Assembly: GCA_032095175.1 (NCBI GenBank)
Contig: DAMCZI010000007.1
Coordinates: forward strand, 77,816 to 141,815
Length of the DNA: 64,000 nucleotides
Direction: 5' to 3'
From: DAMCZI01 sp032095175
GTDB taxonomy: Bacteria; Bacillota; Clostridia; Clostridiales; Caloramatoraceae
The notes under the pieces were generated by a model. The model searched no databases, was not told the DNA's origin, and was given only the letters and a program-made list of their open reading frames with translations. Of this stretch, positions 8,151 through 17,373 are shown piece by piece. Made by a program: the position numbers and the translations under genes. Positions within the stretch are counted from its first letter, which is position 1. The number at the start of each line of letters is the position of its first letter.

Positions 8151-9827
8151 ATGGCTAAGATTAAGTTAGAACTTTCAGATTGGCTTTATAATGCAGGTAT
8201 AGTTGGTATTGCTAATATTTTTGATAATAGCGATGTGAAGTATGAGAAATATAATAGTTATATAGAATTTGATGAATCAGCTTTAGAAAATTTTGAAGAA
8301 AAGTATTTTAAATACTTCATTCATAGATATGAAAAATTTACTTCATGGTATAAAATAATAAGTTTGAAGGATTATATAAAAAATTTTGATATAAAAAGTG
8401 CAGATGAAAAGAATTTAACATATATAAATGGAGAAATAGAAAATTTAAAGAAAAAGCTTACAAGTAATAGTTATAAAAGCGGATATTTAGTTATAACAAA
8501 TAAAGAATTGGATTTGATTAAAGAGGAGAAGAAATTAAAAAAGATTAAATTATCAAAAGATCAAAGTGTTGGAGATGTGGCAGATTTAATTATAGAGCAG
8601 TTTGGGATTATGGAAAGAATAATTGATTACCTAGAAAGAGATGAAGTAAAAAAAATAATCCTTGCTAAAAATGTTATTTATGATATCATTCAAAAATTTT
8701 GGAGTGATGTTAGTTTTTTAAATAAAAATAATAGTAATAATGATATGTATAAAGAATATGAGAAGTATTTTATTGAGTATGTTAAAGAGTACATTAATGA
8801 AGATAAGAAGAAAAGCAAATATTCATGTTTTACATGTGGAAATAAAATATCAAAGTTATCAAAACCGGAAGCATATGATTTAACTTGGATTAATAAAATG
8901 GGCGTAGATATGTCAAGAAAGTCCTCGCATTATTGGAATTTTAATGGAGATACTTATATTTGCCCAATTTGTAACCTAGTATATTCTTGCATTCCAGCGG
9001 GATTTACAATGGCTAAAGACAAAGGAATTTTTATAAATCAAAATTCAAGTGCGTCAACATTAATTAAAATAAATAAATTTACATTAGAGCATAATACAAC
9101 TCTTGAAGAATTAGAGCAGGAAAGTTATTTCAATATAGTAGGTAACATAAATCAGAGTCAAATTGAACAATTTGATAAAGAAATCGAGAACATACAAATT
9201 GTAAAATTAGATTCTAATAACCAAAGAAGACCTTATACTTTTAATGTATTATCAAAGGATAAATTGCAAGTAATATATGATAATAAAAACATGTTGAATT
9301 CCCTAATTAAAATTCATGCAAAGATAAATAGTAAAGAATATTTAAATTTATACAGGGAAGTTATTTATAGATTGTATAATGGCAGAAATCAATTTGATCT
9401 TATAAATCAATTGTTTCATCTCAAATTGCAGGATAAATTTAATAGATTGTTGTTTATAGAGATGATAATTAAAATCAATAACAATTTTATAGAAGGGAGA
9501 GTGAAAAACAAGATGGTATATAATAAGGACATTAATGATTGTAAAAATTATGGTCTGACACTTAGAAAGGCTTATGCCGATAAGAAAGCAGAAAATAAGT
9601 TAAGCGGAATAACTTATAGGCTTTTGAATGCTCTAAAGACAAAAAATACATCAAGATTTATGGATACAATTTTAAATGCATATATGTATCTAAATAAACA
9701 AATACCTACAACTTTCATTGAAGGCTTAAAGGATGTAGATAAGTTTCAAACTATTGGATATGCATTTTTGCTTGGATTGCAGGGTGAAGAAAAGGTTAAT
9801 GGTAAGGAGGAGAATTTAAGTGAATAA
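8151..9827 (+). CDS. cas8b: Cas8b (Cst1 type), large subunit of type I-B Cascade
   Basis: The large subunit recognises the PAM and holds the crRNA 5' end in the effector complex. The 558-residue protein carries the two CXXC pairs of the Cst1/Cas8 CXXC-CXXC family: CFTC near residue 223 and CPIC about 50 residues later, together a likely zinc site. The start is ATG 8151 behind AGGAGGTGAG. Its last codons overlap the start of cas7 by eight bases. The C-terminal part, after about residue 450, is a helical region that in other I-B systems is also made separately as Cas11. Confidence 0.9.
   Translation: MAKIKLELSDWLYNAGIVGIANIFDNSDVKYEKYNSYIEFDESALENFEEKYFKYFIHRYEKFTSWYKIISLKDYIKNFDIKSADEKNLTYINGEIENLKKKLTSNSYKSGYLVITNKELDLIKEEKKLKKIKLSKDQSVGDVADLIIEQFGIMERIIDYLERDEVKKIILAKNVIYDIIQKFWSDVSFLNKNNSNNDMYKEYEKYFIEYVKEYINEDKKKSKYSCFTCGNKISKLSKPEAYDLTWINKMGVDMSRKSSHYWNFNGDTYICPICNLVYSCIPAGFTMAKDKGIFINQNSSASTLIKINKFTLEHNTTLEELEQESYFNIVGNINQSQIEQFDKEIENIQIVKLDSNNQRRPYTFNVLSKDKLQVIYDNKNMLNSLIKIHAKINSKEYLNLYREVIYRLYNGRNQFDLINQLFHLKLQDKFNRLLFIEMIIKINNNFIEGRVKNKMVYNKDINDCKNYGLTLRKAYADKKAENKLSGITYRLLNALKTKNTSRFMDTILNAYMYLNKQIPTTFIEGLKDVDKFQTIGYAFLLGLQGEEKVNGKEENLSE
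9513..9827 (+). CDS. Possible Cas11b small subunit made from inside cas8b
   Basis: In several type I-B and I-D systems the small subunit is translated from an internal start near the 3' end of cas8. Here an AGAAGGGAG site precedes in-frame GTG (9501) and ATG (9513) codons, giving 104-108 residues of helical, Lys-rich sequence, the size expected of Cas11. No other small-subunit gene exists in this operon. Spacing from the purine run to the ATG is long (about 13) and to the GTG short, so the exact start is uncertain. Confidence 0.35.
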   Translation: MVYNKDINDCKNYGLTLRKAYADKKAENKLSGITYRLLNALKTKNTSRFMDTILNAYMYLNKQIPTTFIEGLKDVDKFQTIGYAFLLGLQGEEKVNGKEENLSE

Positions 9828-10704
9828 AAAAGGATTAACTGCAAGTTTTATATTTGAAGCTGAAAGTGGGAATTACGGAGAGGGTGTTGGTAACGTTACA
9901 TCATTAAAAAAAGTATCCAGAGGTAATGGGGAAAGTTATACTTATATATCAAGACAAGCTTTGAGATATAATATGATTGAGCAAATGGGCGAAAATAATA
10001 CTCCATTAGATTTAGATGGTTCAGTAATTCAGTTTGCACCGGATGCAACAATAAAGGATTATGCGGAAATAGATTTGTTTGGGTATATGAAAACAAAAAA
10101 ACCTACAAAAACACGTTCAGCAGTTGCAAGATTATCAAATGCTGTTTCTTTAGAGTCATTCAATGCAGATCTAGATTTTTTAACTAATAAAGGATTATTA
10201 GACAGATATAATAAAGACCGAGATGAAGTTAAAGACGGAGGAAATATAGCTCAAAGTGAAATTCATAAGTCTTATTATGCTTATACTATAACTGTTGATT
10301 TAGATAAGGTTGGAATCGATGAAAATGATGAAATAGAAATTACTAATGATGAAAAAGCTAATAGAGTAAACAAGTTGCTTGATGTTATTAAGTTCTTATA
10401 TAGAGATATAAAAGGTAGAAGAGAAAATTTATCACCAATATTTGCAATTGGCGGTGTATATGATATTAAAAATCCTTTTTTTGAAAATAAGTTAAAGGTT
10501 AAAAATAACAACCTTGTAATTAATACTATTACTGATGTATTCAAGCTAGATAACAGCATTAAAAATGCTACCAAAATAGGGTTAATCAGAGGAATTTTTG
10601 AGAATGACAATAAGATAATTGAAGAATTAAGTGTGGTTGGAATGGGAGAATTTTTTGATTTAATAAAATCTGAAGTCAAAAGGTATTATGATGAGAATAA
10701 GTAG
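9820..10704 (+). CDS. cas7: Cas7 (Cst2/DevR family) crRNA backbone subunit
   Basis: Cas7 polymerises along the crRNA spacer to form the Cascade backbone. The 294-residue sequence has the family opening (LTASFIFEAESGNYGEG), the QALRYNM helix and a central GGVYDIKNPFF strand of the Cst2/Cas7i group. The start is GTG at 9820 after AAGGAGG and overlaps the end of cas8b, which suggests coupled translation. cas5 follows nine bases after its stop. Confidence 0.93.
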   Translation: MNKKGLTASFIFEAESGNYGEGVGNVTSLKKVSRGNGESYTYISRQALRYNMIEQMGENNTPLDLDGSVIQFAPDATIKDYAEIDLFGYMKTKKPTKTRSAVARLSNAVSLESFNADLDFLTNKGLLDRYNKDRDEVKDGGNIAQSEIHKSYYAYTITVDLDKVGIDENDEIEITNDEKANRVNKLLDVIKFLYRDIKGRRENLSPIFAIGGVYDIKNPFFENKLKVKNNNLVINTITDVFKLDNSIKNATKIGLIRGIFENDNKIIEELSVVGMGEFFDLIKSEVKRYYDENK

Positions 10705-10712
10705 GTGAGCCA

Positions 10713-11471
10713 ATGAAAGCAGTAAGAGTAATGTTATATCAGAATTTGGTTAACTATAAAAAGCCTACAAGCTTCCAGTTGAAAGAAACTTATCCATTGC
10801 CACCATATTCTACAGTAAGTGGTATGGTTCACTACGCTTGTGGATTTAAAGAATATAAAGAGATGGATATAAGTATTCAGGGCAAATATTATTCTAAGGT
10901 TAATGATTTGTTTACAAGATATGAATTTGCATGTGCTGCTTATGAAGAAGAAAGACATAATATTAGAATAAGATCAAAAGAAGTAAATAAAAAAACTGGG
11001 GAGGAAGAGGAAAAATTTTATGGAATAATTAGAGGGGTTGCTACTACAGAACTTCTTGTGGATGTAGAACTATTAATTCATATTAGACCAAAGGATGAAA
11101 GCCTGATTGATGTTATATATCAAAATTTTAAAAGTCCTGGTGATTATCTATCTTTAGGAAGAAGAGAAGACATAGTAAGAATTGATGAGGTTAAAATTGT
11201 TGATGTTGAAAATGAAGAAATAGAGGAGTCACAGGTTTTAAAATATGATGCTTATATACCTACAAAGATTTTTAGTAAAGATAATTTTACTTCAAATGCT
11301 ACCATTTATAATTTAAATAAAAAATATGATTTAGTTGAAATAAAGAAAGGTGCTGCTATTAGGCAATGGGAAAAAGTTAAAGTTATACATGGAGTAATGA
11401 ATAAAAATGAAATTAACGAAGAAACAGAAATATTTAGAGATGAAGATAATTATTTAGTGTTTTTTGCATAA
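10713..11471 (+). CDS. cas5: Cas5 (Cas5t type) Cascade subunit
   Basis: Cas5 caps the 5' handle of the crRNA. The 252-residue RAMP protein begins MKAVRVMLYQNLVNYKKPTSF and has PLPPYSTVSGMVHYACG, followed later by YLSLGRREDIVRI, the signature of Cas5 of the Tneap-type I-B systems. The start ATG has AGGTGAG upstream. A terminator-like hairpin begins at its stop codon and separates it from cas3. Confidence 0.92.
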   Translation: MKAVRVMLYQNLVNYKKPTSFQLKETYPLPPYSTVSGMVHYACGFKEYKEMDISIQGKYYSKVNDLFTRYEFACAAYEEERHNIRIRSKEVNKKTGEEEEKFYGIIRGVATTELLVDVELLIHIRPKDESLIDVIYQNFKSPGDYLSLGRREDIVRIDEVKIVDVENEEIEESQVLKYDAYIPTKIFSKDNFTSNATIYNLNKKYDLVEIKKGAAIRQWEKVKVIHGVMNKNEINEETEIFRDEDNYLVFFA

Positions 11472-11498
11472 GATAGGGATTTCCCCTATCTTTAATTT
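11470..11498 (+). terminator. Terminator-like hairpin between cas5 and cas3
   Basis: AAGATAGGG pairs with CCCTATCTTT around a short loop, followed by AATTTTT. The 5' arm overlaps the cas5 stop. It could be an intra-operon attenuator that lowers cas3-cas4-cas1 relative to the Cascade genes. Confidence 0.6.
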
Positions 11499-11521
11499 TT
11501 AAATAAGTTGGAGTGATTTAA

Positions 11522-13825
11522 ATGATAAATCCGTTTCTTGCAAAAACAAAACCAGTACAAACAATAGTACAACACACCGAAGATTTATACCAAGAATTTA
11601 TGAGATTAAGAAGTATATATCCTAATATAGAACATTTGGATTGGACAATATTAGAAACAGCATGTTTATATCATGATTTAGGTAAAATGAATGTAAAGAT
11701 GCAGAACAAGTTATTAAATAGATTAAAAGAGCAAAAAAAATCATGTGATGATTTACCTGAACAATTATCAGACAAGCTACCTGAAATCGAAGAAATCCCT
11801 CATGGATATTTAAGTCCAGCATTTTTACCTAAAGAAGATTTGAAGAAAATATATAATGAAGATGAACTAAGAATTTTATATCAGAGTATATATTTTCATC
11901 ATTCAAGGAAAAAGTTAGATAATCATGAAGATGTAAAGAGAGTAGTAAAAGAAGAACTAACTCAATATATTGGTGAGTTTAAATATAGCAGAATTAATAA
12001 TCTAGAGAAATTATATCCTTCATATACAAAGTATATAAACAGAAGAATTCCAGATGAAGATGATACAGAAGAAATTTTTTATCAATATGTAATGACAAAG
12101 GGACTTCTTAATAAAATCGATTATGCAGCAAGTGGTGGAATTAAAATTGAAGAAAAAAATGAAGATTTGTTTGAAAAAACTTTAGATTATTTAAGAAGTG
12201 GTGGGTTTAAACCAAATGAGCTTCAAGAATATATGATAAATAATCAAGACAAGAATAACGTAATAATAGCATCTACAGGAATAGGGAAAACAGAAGCAGC
12301 ATTATTTTGGATAGGTAATAGTAAAGGATTTTTTACATTGCCATTAAGAGTATCTATAAATGCTATATATGATAGAGTGATAAGCAAAATAAAATTTAGT
12401 AAAGAAAAGACAGGATTGCTTCATTCAGAAACCTCATCTGAATATTTAAAAAGGAATAATTATGAACTTGATATAGAGTACTTTGATAAAACAAAGCAAC
12501 TATCATTGCCGTTGACGGTTTGTACCTTAGACCAATTAGTAGATTTTATATTTAAATATGAAGGATTTGAATTGAAATTAGCTACACTTGGCTATTCAAA
12601 ACTAATTATAGATGAAATTCAAATGTATTCACCAGAGTTGGTAGCGTTTTTAATAGTGGCATTAAAATATATTACAAAAGCTGGTGGTAAATTCAGCATT
12701 GTTACAGCGACATTACCGCCAATATTCATTGATTTTATGAGCAGATTAAATATTGAATTTGTTAAACCAAAGCCATTTTTAAAAAAGGTAAATGGAAAAG
12801 TTCAACTAAGACATAAAATAAAAGTCTTAGAGGAAGATATTAATATTAGCCATATAATTAAAAATTATAAAGGCAAGAAGGTATTAGTTATTGTAAATAC
12901 AGTAAAGCAGGCTCAGCAGCTTTATGATGATTTGAAAAATGAATTTAAAAATAACAATGAAAACGTAAAAATCAATTTGTTCCATAGTAGATTTATAAAA
13001 AAAGATAGAACAAAAAAAGAAGCAGAAATTTTGAATATGGGTGAATTGAATAATAAAGATAGTGGTATTTGGATAACAACACAGGTGGTTGAAGCAAGTT
13101 TAGATATTGATTTTGATGTTCTTTATACAGAGCTTTCAGATATATCTGGATTACTTCAAAGAATGGGAAGAGTATATAGAAACAGGGACTTGAAAATGGA
13201 TGATATAAATAAAAAAGAAGATTACACGAATATTTATGTATATCTAGGAAAAGAGAATCTACCTTCAGGTGTTGGCTATGGAGATAATTCCATAATCGAT
13301 AAGGATATTTTTGATTATTCAAAGGCAGCAATAATTAATTACGATGGTGAAAAACTGGATGAGGAGAAAAAAATGGAGTTGGTGGAAAATGTTTATTCAA
13401 TAAAAAACCTTGAAGGTAAAGATTACTATAATAAAATATGGGAAACTATTAAATATGTAATTGATATAAAAGAATATGAATTTGAGAAAAAAGAAATTAA
13501 TTTGAGACAAATAGATAATGAGACAATTATACCTGAAGGAGTTTATGATGAAAATGAAGGTTTAATTACAAAGAACATTACAATAATAAATGAATCAGAA
13601 AATTATAATCAAAAATTAATTGCCAATAATGAAATAAAAGAATTGACAATGAGTATACCCGGATATCAATTTAAAGAAGCTTATAAAAATGGTTATGTAG
13701 AAAATATGATTAAAGTGGATAAATATAATCAAATACCAATTGTTAATTATGACTATAGTGCTGAGAAAGGCTTGATAAAGCCTAAAATGGTAAAGGGATT
13801 TGATACAGAACAACAATTTTTATAA
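11522..13825 (+). CDS. cas3: Cas3 helicase-nuclease
   Basis: Cas3 is recruited by Cascade and degrades target DNA. The 767 residues combine an N-terminal HD nuclease and an SF2 helicase. HD-domain metal ligands are seen as H18, H51-D52 (YHDLGK), H94 and H126-H127. The helicase has Walker A STGIGKT at 251-257, DEIQ at 364-367, TATLPP, and motif VI LLQRMGRVYR near 550. All core residues are present, so the protein should be active. The start has TTGGAGTG upstream. The cas4 frame begins 16 bases after its stop. Confidence 0.96.
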   Translation: MINPFLAKTKPVQTIVQHTEDLYQEFMRLRSIYPNIEHLDWTILETACLYHDLGKMNVKMQNKLLNRLKEQKKSCDDLPEQLSDKLPEIEEIPHGYLSPAFLPKEDLKKIYNEDELRILYQSIYFHHSRKKLDNHEDVKRVVKEELTQYIGEFKYSRINNLEKLYPSYTKYINRRIPDEDDTEEIFYQYVMTKGLLNKIDYAASGGIKIEEKNEDLFEKTLDYLRSGGFKPNELQEYMINNQDKNNVIIASTGIGKTEAALFWIGNSKGFFTLPLRVSINAIYDRVISKIKFSKEKTGLLHSETSSEYLKRNNYELDIEYFDKTKQLSLPLTVCTLDQLVDFIFKYEGFELKLATLGYSKLIIDEIQMYSPELVAFLIVALKYITKAGGKFSIVTATLPPIFIDFMSRLNIEFVKPKPFLKKVNGKVQLRHKIKVLEEDINISHIIKNYKGKKVLVIVNTVKQAQQLYDDLKNEFKNNNENVKINLFHSRFIKKDRTKKEAEILNMGELNNKDSGIWITTQVVEASLDIDFDVLYTELSDISGLLQRMGRVYRNRDLKMDDINKKEDYTNIYVYLGKENLPSGVGYGDNSIIDKDIFDYSKAAIINYDGEKLDEEKKMELVENVYSIKNLEGKDYYNKIWETIKYVIDIKEYEFEKKEINLRQIDNETIIPEGVYDENEGLITKNITIINESENYNQKLIANNEIKELTMSIPGYQFKEAYKNGYVENMIKVDKYNQIPIVNYDYSAEKGLIKPKMVKGFDTEQQFL

Positions 13826-13841
13826 TGAATCAGGTGATAAT

Positions 13842-14360
13842 ATGGAATTTGATTTAGAACAATTCAAAACTCAGGGAGTAAAAGTAAATTACTATTATGT
13901 ATGTAAAAGAAAGCTTTGGCTATTCTCAAAGGGAATTGCCATGGAAGACACAAGTGATAGAGTGCTTAGCGGGAAAATAGTACATGAAGATTCATATCAG
14001 AGAAAGAAAAAAGAAGTGCTTATAGATGATGTTTTAAAGTTAGATATACTTGAAAAGGATTATGTTAGAGAGGTTAAAATAAGCAGCAGACTTAAGGAAC
14101 CAGATAGAATGCAGCTTTATTACTATTTATTTTATTTAAAGCAGTTAGGGATAGATAAAAAAGGTTCTATCAATTATGTAAAGGAAAAGAAAGTTGAAGA
14201 AATAGAACTTACTGCAGAAATTGAAGAAAAGGTTATAAATACATTAAAAGATATTAAGAGAATAACCGGTAATACTAAGCCACCTAAAATAGAAAAATTA
14301 CCTTATTGCACAAAATGTGCTTATTATGAATTTTGTTTTGTGAAGGAAGAGGATGAGTAA
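13842..14360 (+). CDS. cas4: Cas4 Fe-S exonuclease
   Basis: Cas4 trims prespacers and helps select PAM-bearing spacers together with Cas1-Cas2. The 172-residue product keeps the four cluster cysteines: C21 in VCKRKLW, and C156, C159 and C165 in YCTKCAYYEFC. The frame is open from 13800, but the ATG at 13842 after CAGGTGAT gives the normal family start. Its TAA shares one base with the ATG of cas1, so the two are translationally coupled. Confidence 0.94.
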   Translation: MEFDLEQFKTQGVKVNYYYVCKRKLWLFSKGIAMEDTSDRVLSGKIVHEDSYQRKKKEVLIDDVLKLDILEKDYVREVKISSRLKEPDRMQLYYYLFYLKQLGIDKKGSINYVKEKKVEEIELTAEIEEKVINTLKDIKRITGNTKPPKIEKLPYCTKCAYYEFCFVKEEDE

Positions 14361-15340
14361 TGGATAAAGATTATTATATTTTTAGCAATGGAAGAATACA
14401 AAGAAAAGATAATACTATTTATTTTGCAAATGAAAAGGAGGAAAAAAGACCACTGCCTATTGAACAAACCAGTAAAATTCATGTTTTTGGTGAAGTCGAT
14501 TTAAATACAAAGCTTCTTAACTATTTATCTCAATATGGTATAATGCTTAATTTTTACAATTACTATGGATTCTATTCAGGAACATTCTATCCAAGAAAGA
14601 AAAACGTATCAGGATTTTTAATTGTTAATCAGGCCATGCACTATAATTGTGGTGACAAAAGATTATATCTAGCTAAATCTTTTATTGATAGTGCGGTATT
14701 TCATATAATCAGAAATCTAAGAAAATATAAGGATACAGAAGGTTTTATGAAGAGAATTGAAAAAGAGAAAGAAAATATATTAAATGCTAATTCTGTTGAT
14801 GAGCTAATGGGTGCAGAAGGAAGAATGAGAAAGATATATTATGAAGCTTATAATGCATTTTTAAAAGAAGATTTTAAATTTATCAAGAGGGAAAAAAGGC
14901 CTCCAACAGATCCTATCAATGCTTTAATTTCTTTTGGTAATAGTTTAATGTATACAACAGTACTTGGTGAGATATATAAGACACAGCTTGATCCAACCAT
15001 AAGTTTCTTACATGAACCTTCTACAAAAAGATTTTCATTAAGTCTTGATATAGCTGAAATATTCAAGCCGCTAATAGTAGATCCAATTATTTTTAGCCTG
15101 ATTAATAATAGAAAGATTACCATTAAAGATTTTGATTTTGAAGAAGAACTATGCTTTTTAAATGAAGAAGGAAGAAAGAAATTTATTTCTGAATATGAGA
15201 AAAAGTTAGAAGTCACTATTAAGCATAGAACTTTGAATAGGAAGACGTCATATAGAATGTTTATAAGACTTGAATGTTACAAGCTTATTAAACATTTTAT
15301 TGGAGATGAGACATATAAACCTTTAAAAGCTTGGTGGTAA
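14360..15340 (+). CDS. cas1: Cas1 integrase
   Basis: Cas1 inserts new spacers at the leader end of the arrays. The 326-residue protein has the catalytic triad in the expected places: E153 (GAEGRMRK), H218 (SFLHEPS) and D230 (LSLDIAEIFKP). The length is normal for type I. It overlaps cas4 by one base. An 82-base gap with its own promoter separates it from cas2. Confidence 0.96.
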   Translation: MDKDYYIFSNGRIQRKDNTIYFANEKEEKRPLPIEQTSKIHVFGEVDLNTKLLNYLSQYGIMLNFYNYYGFYSGTFYPRKKNVSGFLIVNQAMHYNCGDKRLYLAKSFIDSAVFHIIRNLRKYKDTEGFMKRIEKEKENILNANSVDELMGAEGRMRKIYYEAYNAFLKEDFKFIKREKRPPTDPINALISFGNSLMYTTVLGEIYKTQLDPTISFLHEPSTKRFSLSLDIAEIFKPLIVDPIIFSLINNRKITIKDFDFEEELCFLNEEGRKKFISEYEKKLEVTIKHRTLNRKTSYRMFIRLECYKLIKHFIGDETYKPLKAWW

Positions 15341-15401
15341 TTAGATAATATAAATATTTAAAATTTGTGCATATGAATTTTGCATTAGCGATAACAAAAT
15401 A

Positions 15402-15410
15402 TGGTATAAT
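15402..15410 (+). promoter_or_regulatory. Extended -10 promoter of cas2 and leader 2
   Basis: TGGTATAAT is a perfect extended -10 element, 12 bases before the cas2 ATG. A weak TTGCAT -35 lies at 15380 with 19-base spacing. The same element is conserved at 4750-4758 upstream of array 1, where cas2 itself has decayed. It may therefore also drive pre-crRNA. Confidence 0.65.
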
Positions 15411-15422
15411 GGTGGTGATTTA

Positions 15423-15686
15423 ATGTTTGTCATTTTAACTTATGACATTGAAGAAAAAAGAATAAATAAGGTTAGAAAAACACTGAAGAAATATCTAACA
15501 TGGACTCAAAATTCTGTATTTGAAGGAGAAATAACAGAAGGGAAACTTCACAAATGTTTAGCTGATATTAATAAGCTTATAGATAAAAAAACAGATTCAA
15601 TTTACATTTATAGAGTGGGTATAGTAAAGAATATAAAAAAGGATGTAGTAGGTGTTAAAAAGAGCTTTGAAGAATTATTTGTATAA
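15423..15686 (+). CDS. cas2: Cas2 adaptation protein
   Basis: Cas2 dimerises and bridges two Cas1 dimers in the spacer-insertion complex. The 87-residue ferredoxin-fold protein begins MFVILTYDIEEKRINKV, with the conserved Asp after the first strand (YDIEEKR), and continues QNSVFEGEITEGKL and YIYRVG, as usual. It has its own extended -10 promoter. Leader 2 begins right at its stop, so the array lies directly downstream. A deleted copy of this gene sits before leader 1. Confidence 0.96.
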   Translation: MFVILTYDIEEKRINKVRKTLKKYLTWTQNSVFEGEITEGKLHKCLADINKLIDKKTDSIYIYRVGIVKNIKKDVVGVKKSFEELFV

Positions 15687-15877
15687 TAAAAATTTGCAGT
15701 GATGCAAACATTAGTTCGAGGGGCTTCAAAGCATTGAAATATCTAAGTTAAAGAGTACAATGTAAAAAATTGAGAAAACACTACTGGAGGTTCACTGCAA
15801 AAATACTAAGTTTAGCATTTCTAATATGTTGCATAAAGCTAGAAGCATCAATGTGTTTAGGGGTTTTGTATTTTGGG
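15687..15877 (+). promoter_or_regulatory. CRISPR leader 2
   Basis: The 191-base leader is nearly identical to leader 1 and starts directly after the cas2 stop. It holds TTTGCAGTGA at 15693 and TCACTGCAAA at 15792, again 89 bases apart. The short AATGCTAA palindrome of leader 1 is broken here by one base (AATACTAA), so that element is less conserved than the outer inverted repeat. Confidence 0.85.
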
Positions 15878-16886
15878 ATTTTCTATTAACTATGTGGGAT
15901 GTAAAGTTGCTATTTGTAGTAATAAACGCACTTTTAAATCTTATTTTCTATTAACTATGTGGGATGTAAAGAGAACTACATTTAACGGATAAGCTATTCT
16001 TCCATCCCATTTTCTATTAACTATGTGGGATGTAAAGTCTATAGCATGTGATGTATATACTAAATCTTTTTTATTTTCTATTAACTATGTGGGATGTAAA
16101 GCCGACAACTCTTTCCCTTGCTTTATTACTTCCTGCAAATTTTCTATTAACTATGTGGGATGTAAAGTTTTTTATATGTGAATGGTCATGGTTCCCTAAA
16201 ATAAATTTTCTATTAACTATGTGGGATGTAAAGTATGGAGGGATAACTGCAAATGTAGGCAATGCTTATATTTTCTATTAACTATGTGGGATGTAAAGGA
16301 AGTTACAAGTAATTTGAGCGAAAGTTACGTCGATTATTTTCTATTAACTATGTGGGATGTAAAGCCTAGACTAGAGTGTTCTTACTGTGTTAGAAATCGA
16401 TTTTCTATTAACTATGTGGGATGTAAAGATGATTAATTTATGTGGTGTGCTTAAAGAACGTTATATTTTCTATTAACTATGTGAGATGTAAAGGAGGAAC
16501 TTGAATTATTGAGAGATGCTTGTGAAAATGATTTTCTATTAACTATGTGGGATGTAAAGGGTATGTTAGATTTGGCAGCTAGTAGTGGGGCAGATTATTT
16601 TCTATTAACTATGTGGGATGTAAAGAATATTACAAGCTTTAATGTTAATAATGGTCACTAATTTTCTATTAACTATGTGGGATGTAAAGCTTATTAGCAA
16701 GTTTAGTGAGGGCAAAAGAGCTTCCATTTTCTATTAACTATGTGGGATGTAAAGATGAATGCAAGAGAAATGATGGAAAGACTTGCAGAGGATTTTCTAT
16801 TAACTATGTGGGATGTAAAGCTTGATATGTTTAAACTGATGAGGTACTAGATATTGCATTTTCTATTAGCTATTTGATCTGTAAAG
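15878..16886 (+). CRISPR. CRISPR array 2: 16 repeats, 15 spacers, type I-B
   Basis: It has the same 29-base repeat and orientation as array 1. Repeats start at 15878, 15943, 16009, 16073, 16139, 16205, 16270, 16336, 16400, 16465, 16531, 16597, 16661, 16726, 16792 and 16858. Spacers are 35-37 bases, with none visibly shared with array 1. Repeat 10 has one change (GTGAGATG). The last repeat differs at five positions, all after base 11, which marks the leader-distal end. Confidence 0.98.
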
Positions 16887-16972
16887 GTATCTCATTCCAG
16901 TAGATAAGGTACTTCCCAAAATGGAATAGCAGCAGCCTTATGAGTGAAAATAAGATTATTAGGAGAAGAATT

Positions 16973-17281
16973 ATGAAAAATGCCAAAAAGAAATTAGTTG
17001 TTTTATTCCCAGGTTGGAATTATAGTGTTGATTGTCCATTATTGTATTATTCTGATTTCTATTTTGAGACAGAAGGATATGATAAACTTTTGATTGATTA
17101 TGGGGATGTTTTGAAAAATGATCAGTTAACTGTAGAACAGAGAATAGAAGCCATTAATGAAAATACACTAAATAAAATACAGGATAATTGCTCTGCTAAT
17201 TATGAAGATATTATTTTTGTTTCCAAAAGCATTGGTACTGTTATTGCTGGATGGGTGCAGAAACAAATGCTGAATGCTTAG
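16973..17281 (+). pseudogene. C-terminally truncated alpha/beta hydrolase
   Basis: The 102 codons start at ATG 16973 after AGGAGAAG. The product begins with a strand and turn (VVLFPGWNYSVD) and reaches a nucleophile-elbow-like segment, IIFVSKSIGTVIAGW, then stops. Alpha/beta hydrolases of this kind need a further half with the catalytic Asp and His, which is absent. The gene therefore looks cut off by recombination or deletion at the distal end of array 2. Confidence 0.65.
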
Positions 17282-17318
17282 ATTCCAATGACTCGCATGC
17301 ACAGCTGAAATAATGAAA

Positions 17319-17332
17319 AAGAGCCTGTCACC
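17319..17332 (-). repeat. P1 half-site
   Basis: AAGAGCCTGTCACC is the reverse complement of the P1 terminus GGTGACAGGCTCTT. No partner arm is nearby. It lies between the truncated hydrolase and the phage genes, an apparent scar. Confidence 0.45.
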
Positions 17333-17373
17333 TAAAGATACAGTAGTATCAGCTGGTAATAGGCCAAGTAGGA

